This document shows, piece by piece, positions 1 through 14,224 of a DNA stretch of 64,000 nucleotides; the first letter of the stretch is position 1; each line of letters begins with the position of its first letter. The notes under the pieces were generated by a model. It worked only from the letters and a program-made list of their open reading frames with translations, was not told the origin of the DNA and did not search any database. The position numbers and the translations under genes were made by a program. Source of the stretch: Adineta ricciae (taxonomy: Eukaryota > Rotifera > Eurotatoria > Adinetida > Adinetidae); NCBI GenBank assembly GCA_905250025.1, contig CAJNOJ010000016.1, positions 434,001 through 498,000 on the forward strand. The letters run 5' to 3'.

Positions 1-457
1 TCGACAAGTTCGATATTCACGAATGGTTTCTAAGAAAAAGACAAATAACATTATATAATTAGACAAACGAGACGAATACTTCTAGTATTTCTTGAGTGAG
101 GTTTTCATTGAATTCTATAGTATTTTCTTCTTGCTGCTGTTCCGGAATCGGTTCAGTTTCGGTTGATATCTCTTCAGTATCAATTTTATTAGCTTGTGCT
201 TGCACTGTTGGTGGCGGTGGCGGTGGCGGTGGTGGTGGCAAACGTTCATCTTGATATCGTTTCAATCGATCGATATGCAGTCTCAATTGGCGATTTTCAT
301 CGATAACATGTCGTAAATACTTCAATGTTTGCACATGCCGAGATTGAACAAATTTCTCGATTGTATCGGTGACCTCTTGTTTGACACTTTGTTCGTTGTC
401 ATCATCATCATTGTCGTCATCATCGTCGTCGATAGTTACTCTCTCGTGTCGATGCAT
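1..457 (-). CDS. Acidic, proline-rich protein, N-terminal part; runs off the left edge
   Basis: The reading frame starts at Met 457 and opens with an Asp-rich stretch (about residues 9-20). A predicted helical segment rich in Leu, Arg and Gln follows (about residues 35-70), then ten consecutive prolines and a Glu/Gln-rich tail. The frame meets a stop at 59. A GTATTC donor just before it and a TTAG acceptor near base 30 would remove about 49 bases, splice after the EILE residues and continue in frame off the window, so I read this as a partial gene with at least two exons. The start is the first Met of the open frame; an upstream exon cannot be excluded. I recognise no family. The helical part may be a coiled coil. 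Confidence 0.5.
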
Positions 458-2985
458 GCTGTTAATAAAAATTATGAGTATGACATTACTATACGCTTTC
501 TATCGCAAGATGTAAGAATGAGAGAAGTTTATTCTTGTCTAGAAAAAGAAAATGAATAAGAACATGAAAGCTAACATTGCCGGGAAATGTCGAGATGATT
601 ATTTGTATTCGAATACGGAGTCCTCGTTGAATTTTTTTCGAATTAATAATTGAAATGTTGTCAATTATTAACAGCAAAAATATTTTCATTCGTAATTAAT
701 TGATGAGCAATCGAAACTTTCAAACAACAACCTATGCTCGACTTGGTGTAGCGGAGGACGAATCGCGTCATTTATTGACTCTGTTATTACGAAATCGAAT
801 AGGAATTCTAACTCTCCTCGTATTGAATTACATCTTAATCTAAATCACGTTTCGAATATCTCGCTCATTTTTAATAAAACTTAATCTGGAATAAGAAATA
901 TCCATAAGTGAGACGAATGACTAGGATTCTTCGAGTTCATGGGAAACTGTCGTGATCCGTTTTCTTTTGTTGTTCATTGATTGAGGGTGAGGACAAGAAA
1001 TAAACACTTGGCATTAAAATAGCTTATCTATTTTACTGTTCGCAATGGCTTTCTAAAGAATAATCGAGTCTGAATCAACAGTTGTTTTATTCTTTTGTTG
1101 AAAGATGGTTCTATTGAATATTCGTCGAGCATTTGTTTTCTTTTTCCTCAAGAGCTTTCTCTCGAATTGGTTGATTTCATTTTGAAAACGAAGTAAGAAT
1201 AAAATTGACATTTTTCGATGGATGATTTTGTTTCTGTGTCATTGACAACGGCGTAGAGACACACTCTCTCAGTTCACTTTGTTTACATAGTTCAATTCTA
1301 CTTAAGAAGAGAAAGAAAACTTAAGAACTATTGTTATGGCATTTTCCGTGCGGCAGAAAAATCAATCTTTCTTTCTTTCTTTGTTTGATTATGAAGTGAG
1401 AGAGGGAGAACGAGAAAAGTACTCGAATATGACAATCTTTTCTCAGAGGTAGCCAAAGTTTTTTTTTTTCAAAGTCTTCTCATTACCTGCCCGCTACAGT
1501 TGAAGTACTGTGTCTGTTTGTGTATACATAGGACACACAGAGAAGGGGAGAGAGAAAGAGAAGGAGTTCGTATAATTAGAAGAAGAAGAAGAAGAAAGAG
1601 AGAAAGAGAGGGATGAAATATATTTCATTTTAACATACACATATATATATAAAGCTCAGTCATTCGTTTGGAAGGTATGCGAAAGAAAGTTGGACATATA
1701 TGTATGTATTCATATAGGTAATTATTATCGGACTTCGTTGTCGTCGCTAATTTAGATGAGACAATAGCATTGATGAATATATATATGTCTATCTCAACAT
1801 GGATATAGCGTTAGTTATTGTAATCGTTCCCTCTGTATTATCTATCCTTTTTTTCTTTTTCTACACCTTGAGCAAAATATGGATGTCATAAATACCACGA
1901 GCTCGCGAAAGAATTATATACGAACGAGAAATCTATGCATAGAGATATAGACATATGTCGATATTTTCTTTTCTCTCTCTCTCTAGCCGATGCACAGTAG
2001 CAAAGGAAGAAGAAGGATGAAGACGAGTTCTCGTGTATTTTTTTTCTTTATTATGCGTAAGACGAAGAAGAGTTTTGCATTTAGACCTTGTATAGTCGTT
2101 GTTATTGTCGTCGCTACGACGATGTGTATGAGTGTGTATGTATATATATATTTTTTTTTTTCATTTCAATTGTTGCTCTTGTCTGTGCCCTGATGGTGTG
2201 TACAGGTATGCTATTCTCTGTTGTTGTCGTTCTCTTTCTTTCTTTTTTTCGATTCGATTGACGCTCGCAATGGTGAATACTTTACGGTCTCCTTCTCTCC
2301 TTCCTTTTTACTCTGTTACAATCTACTTTTACTCATACATTCTGTTTCGATGTGTGCCATATGCATTTTTGCTTCGAAGGAATGATTTGTCATATCATTC
2401 AGCTATGATTGCTGGTAAGTAAAATTCTTTCCTAAATAAATATCGGTTATTATTCATTAATATGAAGATAGAACGAGAAAGAAAAGCAAAACAAAATGTT
2501 CTGACATCAAGTTAGAAAAAGGGCACCTCTACCACAAGAGTGAATCGTAGTCATTATCGATGATGTAATTAGCCTTTTATATTCTTCTTCGGAATCGAGA
2601 TGTGTTCGTTTTGATTTCATTTTGTCCTCTTTCTTCTTTTCCTTCTCCTGCGTCTATACCAATCAAAGGGCAGAGAACCAAGGCGACTAGGTCGGTGTCA
2701 CTGCAATTTGTTGATAAACTATAATCATATTGCACTACATTCGATCTCGTAGTCATTGTGTTATACGACGTCCAAAATCATATGTACAAAAATCACATTA
2801 TTATTTATCTGTTTACGTACAAATGAACAAAAAAAGAGCGAGAGGCACAGAGAGAGAGAGAAAATCGAACAGCTGATAGGAAGATAAACATCGTATATTA
2901 GACAAGTTCTTTTCACATGACTAGTCATCAAGAAACAAGAAAAATAAAGTTGATCATAAAAAATAATCAATAAGTGGACAATTCG
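458..2985. other. Gene-free stretch with simple-sequence tracts
   Basis: About 2.5 kb without a convincing gene. It contains purine-rich runs near 1540-1615 (GAGA, AGAAG repeats), TTTC runs near 1365-1385 and 1850-1860, CT runs near 1970-1985 and TA-rich patches. Short open frames at 1990-2422 translate to Phe/Tyr/Val-rich low-complexity sequence and look spurious. It separates two minus-strand genes, so it likely holds the promoter of the gene at the left edge and the 3' flank of spastin. Confidence 0.6.
1540..1615. repeat. Purine-rich GA/GAA simple repeat tract
   Basis: A run of GAGA, GAAGAA and GGGAGAGAGAAAG units on the plus strand, interrupted by a short non-repeat segment near 1567-1580. 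It is a polypurine tract with no coding frame. Confidence 0.7.
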
Positions 2986-5426
<2,441 letters not shown>

Positions 5427-5865
5427 ACAAGGATTGTTTAGTTTTCAATGTTGTCCAAAGAAAAATATGATTTCATTCATGTAAGAATGTATTGCAAAAG
5501 TTCTCAGCAAAAGAATTCTTCCTTCCTTTGCAACACAAACGTGATCATATGTACAATGACTCATCGTTTCGTTTTCGAATCGAATCATCCAACATAGCTA
5601 TGCACTTTGACATTCGCTTGCAAGAAGATGACAGATATCTATTTTCGAATTCGAATTGTACTGAACAATGGAATCAATGGTAGTTGTATCACATTATTTC
5701 ATAATACCCGACAACGCGATGAGTAGCATCAGTCATTAGAATGATCGGTTTATTTCAAATTTTCACGGATAGAATGTTAATAGTATATCACAAAGCAAAT
5801 TTTAGCAAATTGATGAAACGGCGGCATTGACAACATTGAGAGTATGATGTGCATTTAGATGTCGA
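5427..5865. other. Intergenic gap between two minus-strand genes
   Basis: About 440 bases between the spastin start and the end of the TH1-domain gene. It probably contains the spastin promoter. A 63-codon plus-strand frame (5492-5683) lies here but has no recognisable domain, splice context or neighbour support. Confidence 0.5.
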
Positions 5866-8400
5866 TCATGGTGAATACTAAAAAAACGAAACGAAGATAT
5901 TTATGACGCATGAAATGTTATTAACTTACAACTGCTAAGATTTCGTAGTTTTCAAAAGCGATTCGAAATACATCGGATGGTCGAGATTCGATTATACAAT
6001 CGTCCGAAATCGTAGCTAAACGAATAAGAAAAACACATGATTATACGCAAACTGAAATAAAAGACAATCTGATGAACAACCGAGACTTCGACGAGTATGT
6101 TGAAACCTAGAGACGTTAACTGACAATGAAAATGAAACGATGTGATAACGAATTTCTACTTTGGTCGAATTTTCAGCAAATGATCATCATTGTTCGTTCG
6201 CTTCATTGCCATAAACAGCTGAACGACAAATTCGCATGGATAATCGAGCAGGAACAGCCAATCACCCTTGAAAATATCGAAAGAGAAAGAGATAATTACG
6301 GATCTACCCGACATCGAATGATCTTACTCGATCTTCACGTGTTTCTCGAGTATGAATACAAACAAGACCATCTTTGCGCGGTGTCATACCAATACCAAGA
6401 ATATCAGCGAAAAGAACAGCCTCTTTCGGATACGGATCTTTCTTCGTTATATTATAAAGTCGTTCATTTGTAATGCATAAGATTCGAACATGTTGCTTAT
6501 AACCTCGACGATCGATTTTAGTCATTTTGGTTGCATACTATAAACAGATGGAAAACAAATTTAGACGATTCATGTGTGACTTTTGCTACAATCGATTTCA
6601 AAAAGTAAATAAAAAATGAAAATCACGTATCCGGCGGAATGATTTCAGTCAAGCGTAGACTCACAACTACTTAATTGTCGTAAATCGCCGCCTATGAAAC
6701 AAGTCTAACAAACTAATGGATAAAACTTCCGCCGAGTATATTTGAACATTTGCTTATACTTACCAAAACCGTCTCGGTCGGGAAAAAGCATTTTTTCTTG
6801 GCGATTTCAAACGTATTTTGTAATTCATCAGCTACAAAGATATTGTTTTATACGAAAACAAAAAGAATTATGTATTGAAATAACAAACTTAATCGTATGG
6901 TTTCCATTTCAAGATTCTCTGGTGTATATATCGATTTTTTGCCTTCGAATAAACGTTGCATTAATGGTGTTTCCTTCTTCTGTAACGAAATTCATAGAAT
7001 ATGATAGGCGAAAAGAGGATTTCTCGATTTCAGCTTACTTTTGACTCTCCAACCACAGGAGAGTTTACGACAATTACATTAATCTCACTATTAGCTGTGA
7101 TAGGTACTTCTTTCTTGTTTTCTGTGCTGATTAGAACATCATCCAGTTGTTGTAGAATTTCTTTCGTTTCTTCTACCGCACTTGCATCAGCAGTTGAATC
7201 AACCTTCTGAATCATTTCGGTTAAATCTGTTTGCGATGCAGCATGAACAGTACTTAATCGTTGCGGTTCGTTCGACAATTTTTTTCCTGCTGATGGTGGC
7301 AAGCGCAGATCGTTCATGACAAAATCCGTGAATGTTCGACCACCATTTCTCGTCAACGATTGTGTCTGTCGACTTTGCATGGATGACTTTCTCGTTGAGT
7401 TCTGTTGAGGGTCTTCTTCGACTTTGCTTATGCGTTTCTCCAAGTCAGTGAATGAATGTTCCAGAGGCACAGATGTTGAGGTAGGATATGTTGACATAAA
7501 TTTATCATAGTTTTTCAAGTGACGCATTAACGTTTCATATTGAGAAATTATCTCATTTAATTTATTTCGTTCGATGCAACCGGTTGAATCTGATGTTGTT
7601 CGTTTAATAAAAATCTTCTTCTGAACTTTAGGTTTCTGTGCAGAAATCTTGTTATCCGATGCGAAGTAATCAACCAGACTTTCCAATGGTGTTGTCATGT
7701 AAACACTGTCGAGACTATCACTTCGAGGACGTTGTTGAGCAATATGTGTACGGATTAGTATGGGTAGAATACTGTCCGATGCACGTCTTGATCGAGCAAA
7801 AATAAGACCACTACGAACAACATGTCTGGTAATGTGCCAGTGATGGATACCGGTACTTTTTCCGTGCGAATAAGGACTATTCTTCGTATTGAAATCGACC
7901 ATTTTTGCAACACATTGTTTTAATGTGATCATTGATTGGATTTGATCTTTCATTAGAACAGACGCAGGTGGAGGTGGAAGTTGTTCGGAATCGTCAAAGA
8001 TTGTAGATTCTTCAACAAAATTTTCATTGATTGGATCTAAAGAGATAAAAAAAACAGCAAAGAAGATCATCGATATGGTACTTTCTATTCTTCTACTCAG
8101 TTGTTCTGGAGTAACTACTGTTTGTTTCGAATTGAAGATGTCATCCATACTTGGCGAAGATTGTAGATTCACCTGTGTTGGCGGTTCTTTCTCTATAATT
8201 GGGGGTGGTCGTCGAAATGTTACTGGTTTCGGCTTCGACAAGTTTTGCTCTTCTTGAACTTTTGTTTTCCACATATTGTGTAACGATTGAAAATCACTTC
8301 GAACACTGGGTAGCGTATCCATTTCCATTGTGATTACGTTAGTTTTCGTTTTCTCTTTAGGAAATTTTTTTTTGGAAAAAGAACGAGACGAATGAAACAA
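5866..8400 (-). CDS. Myosin-I tail homology 1 (TH1) domain protein without a motor domain
   Basis: The large first exon (8400 to about 7035, one short in-frame intron near 8040-8090) encodes a long, mostly low-complexity N-terminal region rich in Ser, Pro, Arg and Lys. The C-terminal third, in small exons from about 6970 to 5866, matches the TH1 lipid-binding domain of class I myosins: LQNTFEIAKKKCFFPTE, then KMTKIDRRGYKQHVRILCIT, RLYNITKKDPYPKEAVLFA, ILGIGMTPRKDGLVCIH, and GDWLFLLDYPCEFVVQLF. The TH1 domain binds acidic phospholipids through basic residues. No myosin head, IQ motif or SH3 domain is visible, and sequence upstream of 8400 looks intergenic. Splicing near 6060-6180 is less certain; the best solution ends at the TGA at 5866-5868. 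The start could also be the Met about 24 codons downstream (near 8330). Membrane-cytoskeleton adaptor is inference. Confidence 0.72.
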
Positions 8401-8870
8401 TGATCCGTGTCACATAGATGAAACTTGTTCACATCTTGTTTTGTTGTCAAAGATAGATCTCGTTTGTTATAACAGAAAAATCAACATAACTCAACGGAAA
8501 GAAAACATACCGTGCTGTTACCGAATAGATTTTAACCGTCCTCTCTCTCTGTTTCTCGTTTCAAATATCTGTGCGTGATCTTTCAGTTTTTTTTATTATT
8601 CTTGAATCGCAACGCACTGAAACGGAGTATATTGACACCAGCGACTGACAATTAGAGAACGAGACAAAGTTATTTTAAACACAGATGTGTCAGAGTTTTG
8701 CTTGAGTATAGTGAAGTAGAAAGTAACAACGAGATGATTTTGTGCTATTTTATCGCATAAATAATATTATTAACTTTTTTCCCTTTATTATTGGCTTGTT
8801 TGAACACTACAAGAGATTTCTTCTAATCAAATTTTACGCAAAAAAAAAAAGAAAACTAGAACTTTGTTGA
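8401..8870. other. Intergenic gap
   Basis: About 470 bases with a CT-rich run near 8538-8550 and poly-T and poly-A tracts. I see no coding frame. It likely holds the promoter of the TH1-domain gene and the 3' flank of the next gene. Confidence 0.5.
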
Positions 8871-9968
8871 TCATACACGTGGTAATTGATTATTAATTGC
8901 TCGATAGATATCATCTAAATAGAAAGATCAAGAACTCGCATTGTAACAGAAATTATGTCTACCTAAAAGATGCGGTGGAGCAGCTGATGTGATGCCATTA
9001 CTTGAAACGACTTCGGTAACCCATCCAGCTTGTTGCTGATCTCCGAATGAATTGATTTCGTGGTTAAATCGATTTCCATTTTGAATTCCATTGAATTGTT
9101 CGTAATTGACTGTTCCGGCATCGAATGAATCAAAATTTTGAAATTGTGGCGGTGCTTGTTGGAATTGTTGTTGTTGTTGCTGTTGCTGTTGTTGCTGCTG
9201 TTGTCGTTGAGGAGGAGATGAGAACGATGGATCATTGTTACGTACAACACGTGTAACATATTTTGGATGAGAATCAATTTGAGGTACGAGGGGTGGTGCT
9301 TCGCGAATGATAATTGGCGGTGGAGTCTTCTCTCGTGGTGCTCGAGTGCGAATCACAAGAGGTGGTGCAGCGGCTGCTTGAGGTTCTCGAACTTCTTTGA
9401 TAATCAATGGACCTGGTGAAGGCGGAGTTGGAGGGCGAACTAAACAGAATAGAGAAGAGAGCAAGAGAGATAGTATAGATATTGTTTGACTGTCTCTTCT
9501 TACGATATCGAACGATGACCTGTTGTTTGTACGTGGGCATTTCCATGGGAATTTGTTTTCGAATGATAATTGGATTGGGATCGTAATTGATTTTGTATTG
9601 CTCTAATGGGAGTTGACGTCCAGTTGACAATAGAGATGGATGTAATCCTGTCTCTTTCAATTCTTGTTCGCTTAAACCTAATGTTCGAATATCGAAACCA
9701 ACTTGACCAGCCGTTCCTGCTGTTACAAATGCGCCTGAATCATTAACATCATTATTCAGCAAGTTTGGGTCCATTCCATTGTCTGTATGTGCTGGTACCG
9801 AATGTGGTCCAGCATGAATCTGCCCATGAACTGAATGCAATGATGTATCACCTGCTGCAGCAGCATACTGTCCACTATCTTGTGCATTCCAATCTAATGA
9901 AATGAAAGTAGAAAGTTATGAAAGACTAGTTACAATATGTCAATACTGTAATCAAAGTTGGTTGACAT
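8871..9968 (-). CDS. Proline/glutamine-rich repeat protein with PLIIRE-type motifs
   Basis: Not assigned to a named family. A short first exon (Met at 9966-9968, residues MSTNFDY) joins in frame across an intron of about 52 bases to a long exon ending near 9500. The middle has LGLSEQELKETGLHPSLL and YDPNPIIIRKQIPMEMP, then three or more spaced motifs of the form P-P-P-L-I/V-I-R-x-x-P (PGPLIIKEVREPQ, PPLVIRTRAP, PPPIIIREAPP) at about 9290-9420. A polyglutamine tract follows (9165-9204). A 48-base intron starting right after HLL then leads to a short last exon, DDIYRAINNQLPRV, and the stop at 8871-8873. Without that intron the frame would end at 8928. No signal peptide or membrane segment is seen. 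The motif arrangement suggests a structural or cytoskeletal scaffold, but that is a guess. Confidence 0.62.
9165..9204 (-). repeat. CAG/CAA polyglutamine microsatellite
   Basis: On the minus strand a mixed CAA/CAG run encodes about 13 consecutive glutamines inside the proline/glutamine-rich protein. Mixed codons suggest a reasonably stable tract. Confidence 0.85.
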
Positions 9969-11038
9969 TTGTGCTTCGACTTATTTCGTAGATGAGTTCG
10001 AACTGAATTGTATATTGTAAATGAACATGTTCGATGCACAAGAAAAAAAATACCGAACGAGAACGAAACATGATTTATTTCATCTCTATATTAATGTAAT
10101 GTTCGGTCATCTGTGACAATCAAATGTTCTTCGCGGTCGGTAGTATATTATTCAATACGATGCATCTGTTACATAAATGAGCAAAATATATGTTTCACGA
10201 ACGTATCGCATAAACACGTAATATGAACTAAGGAGATAGTCTATCAAAAGACTTCAAGTTTCGATGGTGAAAGAATTTTGATGATATGATTTAACAATGA
10301 TTTCTAATTCAATTGATCGTTATCAAGATAATAGACAAGTAATTGAAGGTTTATGTACTATACAATTAAACTCAACGATAGAGATTTTATCACTTATTTA
10401 CAGGGATGTCAAACTATGTAATATCGTTTAGTTGACTTGGAGAACGAGATGGAAAGAACATTCATATCTGTTTATTGTTGTCTGCAAGCACAACCTTTAC
10501 AACCCATACTTGAATTTCAATGACCGTGCAGTAGCTGCGCGATCATTTGTATTGTCATTGAGCTCTTCATATATGTTCACAAAAAGAAAGAGAGCAATAG
10601 TCATTTATAACTGTATGTTTTGTGTCAAGTGTGTGACGTATTATTAAAACGAAAGTATAAACTCATTCGCCGTTGTTCGTAGATGGAAAGTTTCGAAATT
10701 TGATCGTTTTCGAATATCGAGATTCGATCGGAAATAATCATGAGAAAGGTCACAACAAGCCGAGTAAGTAGACCTTATTTTGTTTCAAACAAATTAAATG
10801 ATTCAATCTTCATCGGTTCGATTAGAATCAACACGGTGAACCAAGGACCACTCGGCGCCTAAACCTTCTTCATCTCAAATGTGTGCGTCGCGTCAGTTGC
10901 CTTGATCGAATGCTGTTCCTCTAACGGGTTCGAGATCGATTTTACGCTCTGATACAAATAGTAGTGACTTTCAATGCACTGATCTTTACTATCATCACAA
11001 TATAGAATACAACAGAAAATAGAAAACATCTGTTTTAA
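9969..11038. other. Intergenic gap
   Basis: About 1.07 kb between the Pro/Gln-rich gene start and the end of ELAC2, both on the minus strand. A 44-codon plus-strand frame beginning near 10297 and a 71-codon frame at 10432 are present, but neither shows a domain. No repeat or RNA gene was recognised. Confidence 0.45.
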
Positions 11039-14000
11039 TCATTGATGTGACGACGAGCTTTTGCGGTTGACTTTACTCTCCGGCGATGATGATGATTTAC
11101 CACTCATCTACAAATAGAAGAGGAAAATAGTTTAGTGGGAAAGAAGTTCGTGTGCTTACGTGTTTTCGCTTTGATTCGATCATTCGAGTATTTTTAGCGA
11201 AGTAATCCGGCTCTTGTTCTCGTCTTGTTTGTCGTTTTTTCAGTGTTAACCATTCTTCATAGAACATACTTTCAAATATCGGAACGAGTTCACACGCTCG
11301 TGGCAAATCTGATAAATGAATACGCATGAAGTCAAAAGAGATGCAAACATTCTCTGGCCGTGTTGCTTGTTTTTTCTCTTTTTGTTCAGTCTCGTCCTCA
11401 TCGGCTCTTTCCGAAAGGAATGGAATTTTCGCGTAGCGTTGAGAAAAATGCCATAATACTGTGTATTTTGCATTCATTCGACGACCTACGTCAATGGCTT
11501 GGGCCATTGTGCAATGACGCATTTGGGATGCATAAACCTCCAAGCCAGTTTCATACGTCGATTCATGAATCAACAGATCAACATTTTGACCTAAGGCAAA
11601 TCGATTTCTTATGTCAATGAAAACATATAATTTCTAACCAGCTTGAATGAAATCACTTGATTGTTTGCAATCACCGCTAAAAGCCAATGACCATCCATCA
11701 ATGTGTCTTAATACTAGGGCATGTGCATCATAGATGTGCTCGACTAAAACTGTTTGTACACCATGTACTCCAACGGATTTGAATGTTTCGAAAAGAAACT
11801 TTTCTTCATCGGTATTTTCGCCACCAACATTAGTCATGGAAGGTAAACCGTTGGTTAACGATCGATTGAAAACGATGTGTACATCATCGTCAAACGAAGA
11901 TTCACTCGAAAAGAAGCCCCACTGTTTCCGTCCGACATCAACATATTTGTTCGGGCAGAGTAAGATGAGTTTTTCGTATTGATGACCAAATTTTTCAAAA
12001 GCACGTCGACGTTGACGAATCAAACCGAACAAACCACCGAGATGATCGGCGTGCATGTGTGAAATGTATACAAAACGAATACGAAAGAGAACGTCATCGG
12101 ATTGATCACCATAGAAGTGACGAATCTGACCAGTCGTGCCTTCTGCACATTCGAGAAGAAAAATAGTTGTATCACTAAGATAGAGGACAGGTAGTTCAAA
12201 GAATTGAATTCTAAGCGAATTACTTGACATTAATCAAAATACCACTGGTATTTCGTGGTTTACTTGGACAAGCAGAACCAGTACCGAGAAAAATGATTTC
12301 CGGATATCTAAAAAGAAAGAGAGAGAAGTGCGAAGGATTTCGAATTCTTAACATTATCGTCATTACGAATGTCCTGTTTTTGCAATTTCATGCATGGCTT
12401 GCAATTGTTGTTTAGTAGCTGTGAACGTTTGTTTGAATTCTTCATTGGCAAGAAGAAGATCAATGTAACTTTGTGGTTGTATTGCGACCACCTTTGAATT
12501 ATCTGGCGCAAGCATTGGACGAATAGGTATACGGCTGCTAGTTAATCCATAGGTAATATTATCTACTGGTTCTGGAATTTTCAGATCCTATGAAGAAGAC
12601 AACAATAAGATTACTACAAGGATTTTCGAGCAATTTAATTCGTACTTTCAAGATGTTGTGATAGCTAAGTAGAGGAAAGATTCCGTCATCAATATAGTTC
12701 AATTGAGTTTGGTAACGATAAATGGCTTCCATGTGCACATTTACTTGTGTTTCGTCCAATAGGAGATGATGCGTTGTATTCATACTGAAAAGATCATAGA
12801 GATTTATTTTTATGAAAAGCTCGTCTGAACCAACCAAAACACCTTTTCATCCACGAACGATATGTATCATTATTCAGGATTGCACTCGGTGCAAGATGAA
12901 CAATTGTATGATACGAATGGGAGTTTAGTTCGTTGCTTTTAATTGAATCAAGATAAGCTAACGATGGACAATCCAATACTAAATAGAACGTAAACAATGG
13001 ATTCAATCAATAGGTTCGATGTGACCTACTTAAAACTCTCACAGGTGGTTCACCGGGCAGAGTCACGTCTTTTGAACGAATCTAAAACTAAAAATGCATC
13101 ACTAACATTCGTGTATTGCATTTCTACGTACAAGTCGTCCATCGGGTAATGTTACATCTTCACCATTCTTCAACCGAGATCGAAGTTCATTCCTAGAAAA
13201 ATAACGAGTCGACAGTTCGTAGTTTAACGTGAAAAAACCTACGGTGGTACACGATGAAAAGCACATAATTCAGCTGATAAACTACCAGGAAATGGATGTG
13301 TCTGAAATCGAATGATATCAATTGGATCATAGCTGAATGGATACATACTTCGCATAGATAAGCATAGACAAGATCATTGGGATATTTCTTCATTTGAGAT
13401 AAATCATTCGTTGGTGATACACATTGTCTTTTCGAATCTTTCCAAACATGGGCAAATGTTTTCAAACAATTCGACTGTTAATGAGTTCTCTTACTAGGAC
13501 TCAAAATTAAGTTATTTGCTCGTAGTGGAATTGCTTTGATCTTGAAACAGTCGTCTTGAAATTCACCTTTGTCATAATCATGTTGTTCTAAATAAATAAG
13601 CAATCCAACGAACGAGTCGTTTTTAGAATCGAAATCATTACCAAGTTTGATGTTTGAAAATGCTTCTAAACCTTTCCAATGTTTCAAAAGGTCAATCTAA
13701 ATTTACATTCATTCATTACGACTCGTTTTCGACTTATCCTAACTTACGACATCACATGGTGCATGAAATGTAATCTCATTCAGATATGCTTCTTTCAAAC
13801 TAATGCATAAACCTAATATTCCACCCATTGTATCCCATGATTTTTGCGTCATAAACAAATGTTTTGTTTTGGAAAATTTAATTTCCCAAATCGTATTCTT
13901 TTCTTGTAATGTCCGCTGTGTGCCTTCTCCGCAATTGAACACATAATTGGTTTGATCACTGTTCAGCACTAATGATTTGCTGGTGCCAGCGTAACCGTTG

Positions 14001-14224
14001 GAAATCACTTGAAGATTTATTCGAGATGTTAAACCTGGATCTCGACCGCGTTCTTTCATTCGAACGTGTCGAGGTTTGTTCATCACGGAAGATGTGGAAT
14101 CACTTTTGAGTTTCTTCGTTTGTGACATTCCGCGAATGAAATCCGCAATATCAATCGACGATGATGAAAAACGAATTTGAGTTCGATTTTGAAAAGCTCT
14201 TCTTGCTAAAGAAATTAATAACAT
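11039..14224 (-). CDS. ELAC2: Long-form tRNase Z (ELAC2), tRNA 3' processing endonuclease
   Basis: tRNase Z removes 3' trailers from nuclear and mitochondrial pre-tRNAs. The protein starts at 14224 with an Arg-rich, Ser-rich leader (MLLISLARRAFQNR) that looks like a mitochondrial targeting sequence. The N-terminal half carries the inactive metallo-beta-lactamase-like domain (VISNGYAGTSKSLVLNSD, FNCGEGTQR). The C-terminal half carries LGTGSACPSKPRNTSG, the PxKxRN hallmark of the long form (about 12240-12295), then FLLECAEGTTGQ, the zinc-binding HMHADHLGG (near 12040-12060), LAFSGDCKQS, LIHESTYE and YTVLWHFSQRYAKIP. The last exon encodes a Ser/Lys-rich tail ending at 11039-11041. Introns are about 50 bases. 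Sequence and length agree with animal ELAC2, so confidence in identity is high; some internal exon borders are approximate. Confidence 0.94.

Noticed and set aside
1990-2422. Two overlapping plus-strand frames of 67 and 96 codons
   Set aside because: Low-complexity Phe/Tyr/Val/Ser translation from T-rich DNA, no domain and no splice support.
5492-5683. Plus-strand 63-codon frame beside spastin
   Set aside because: No family match, no neighbour or transcript support; open by chance in a short gap.
10297-10431. 44-codon frame starting MISNSIDRYQDNRQ
   Set aside because: Too short, no motif and no membrane or signal segment; kept only as a note.
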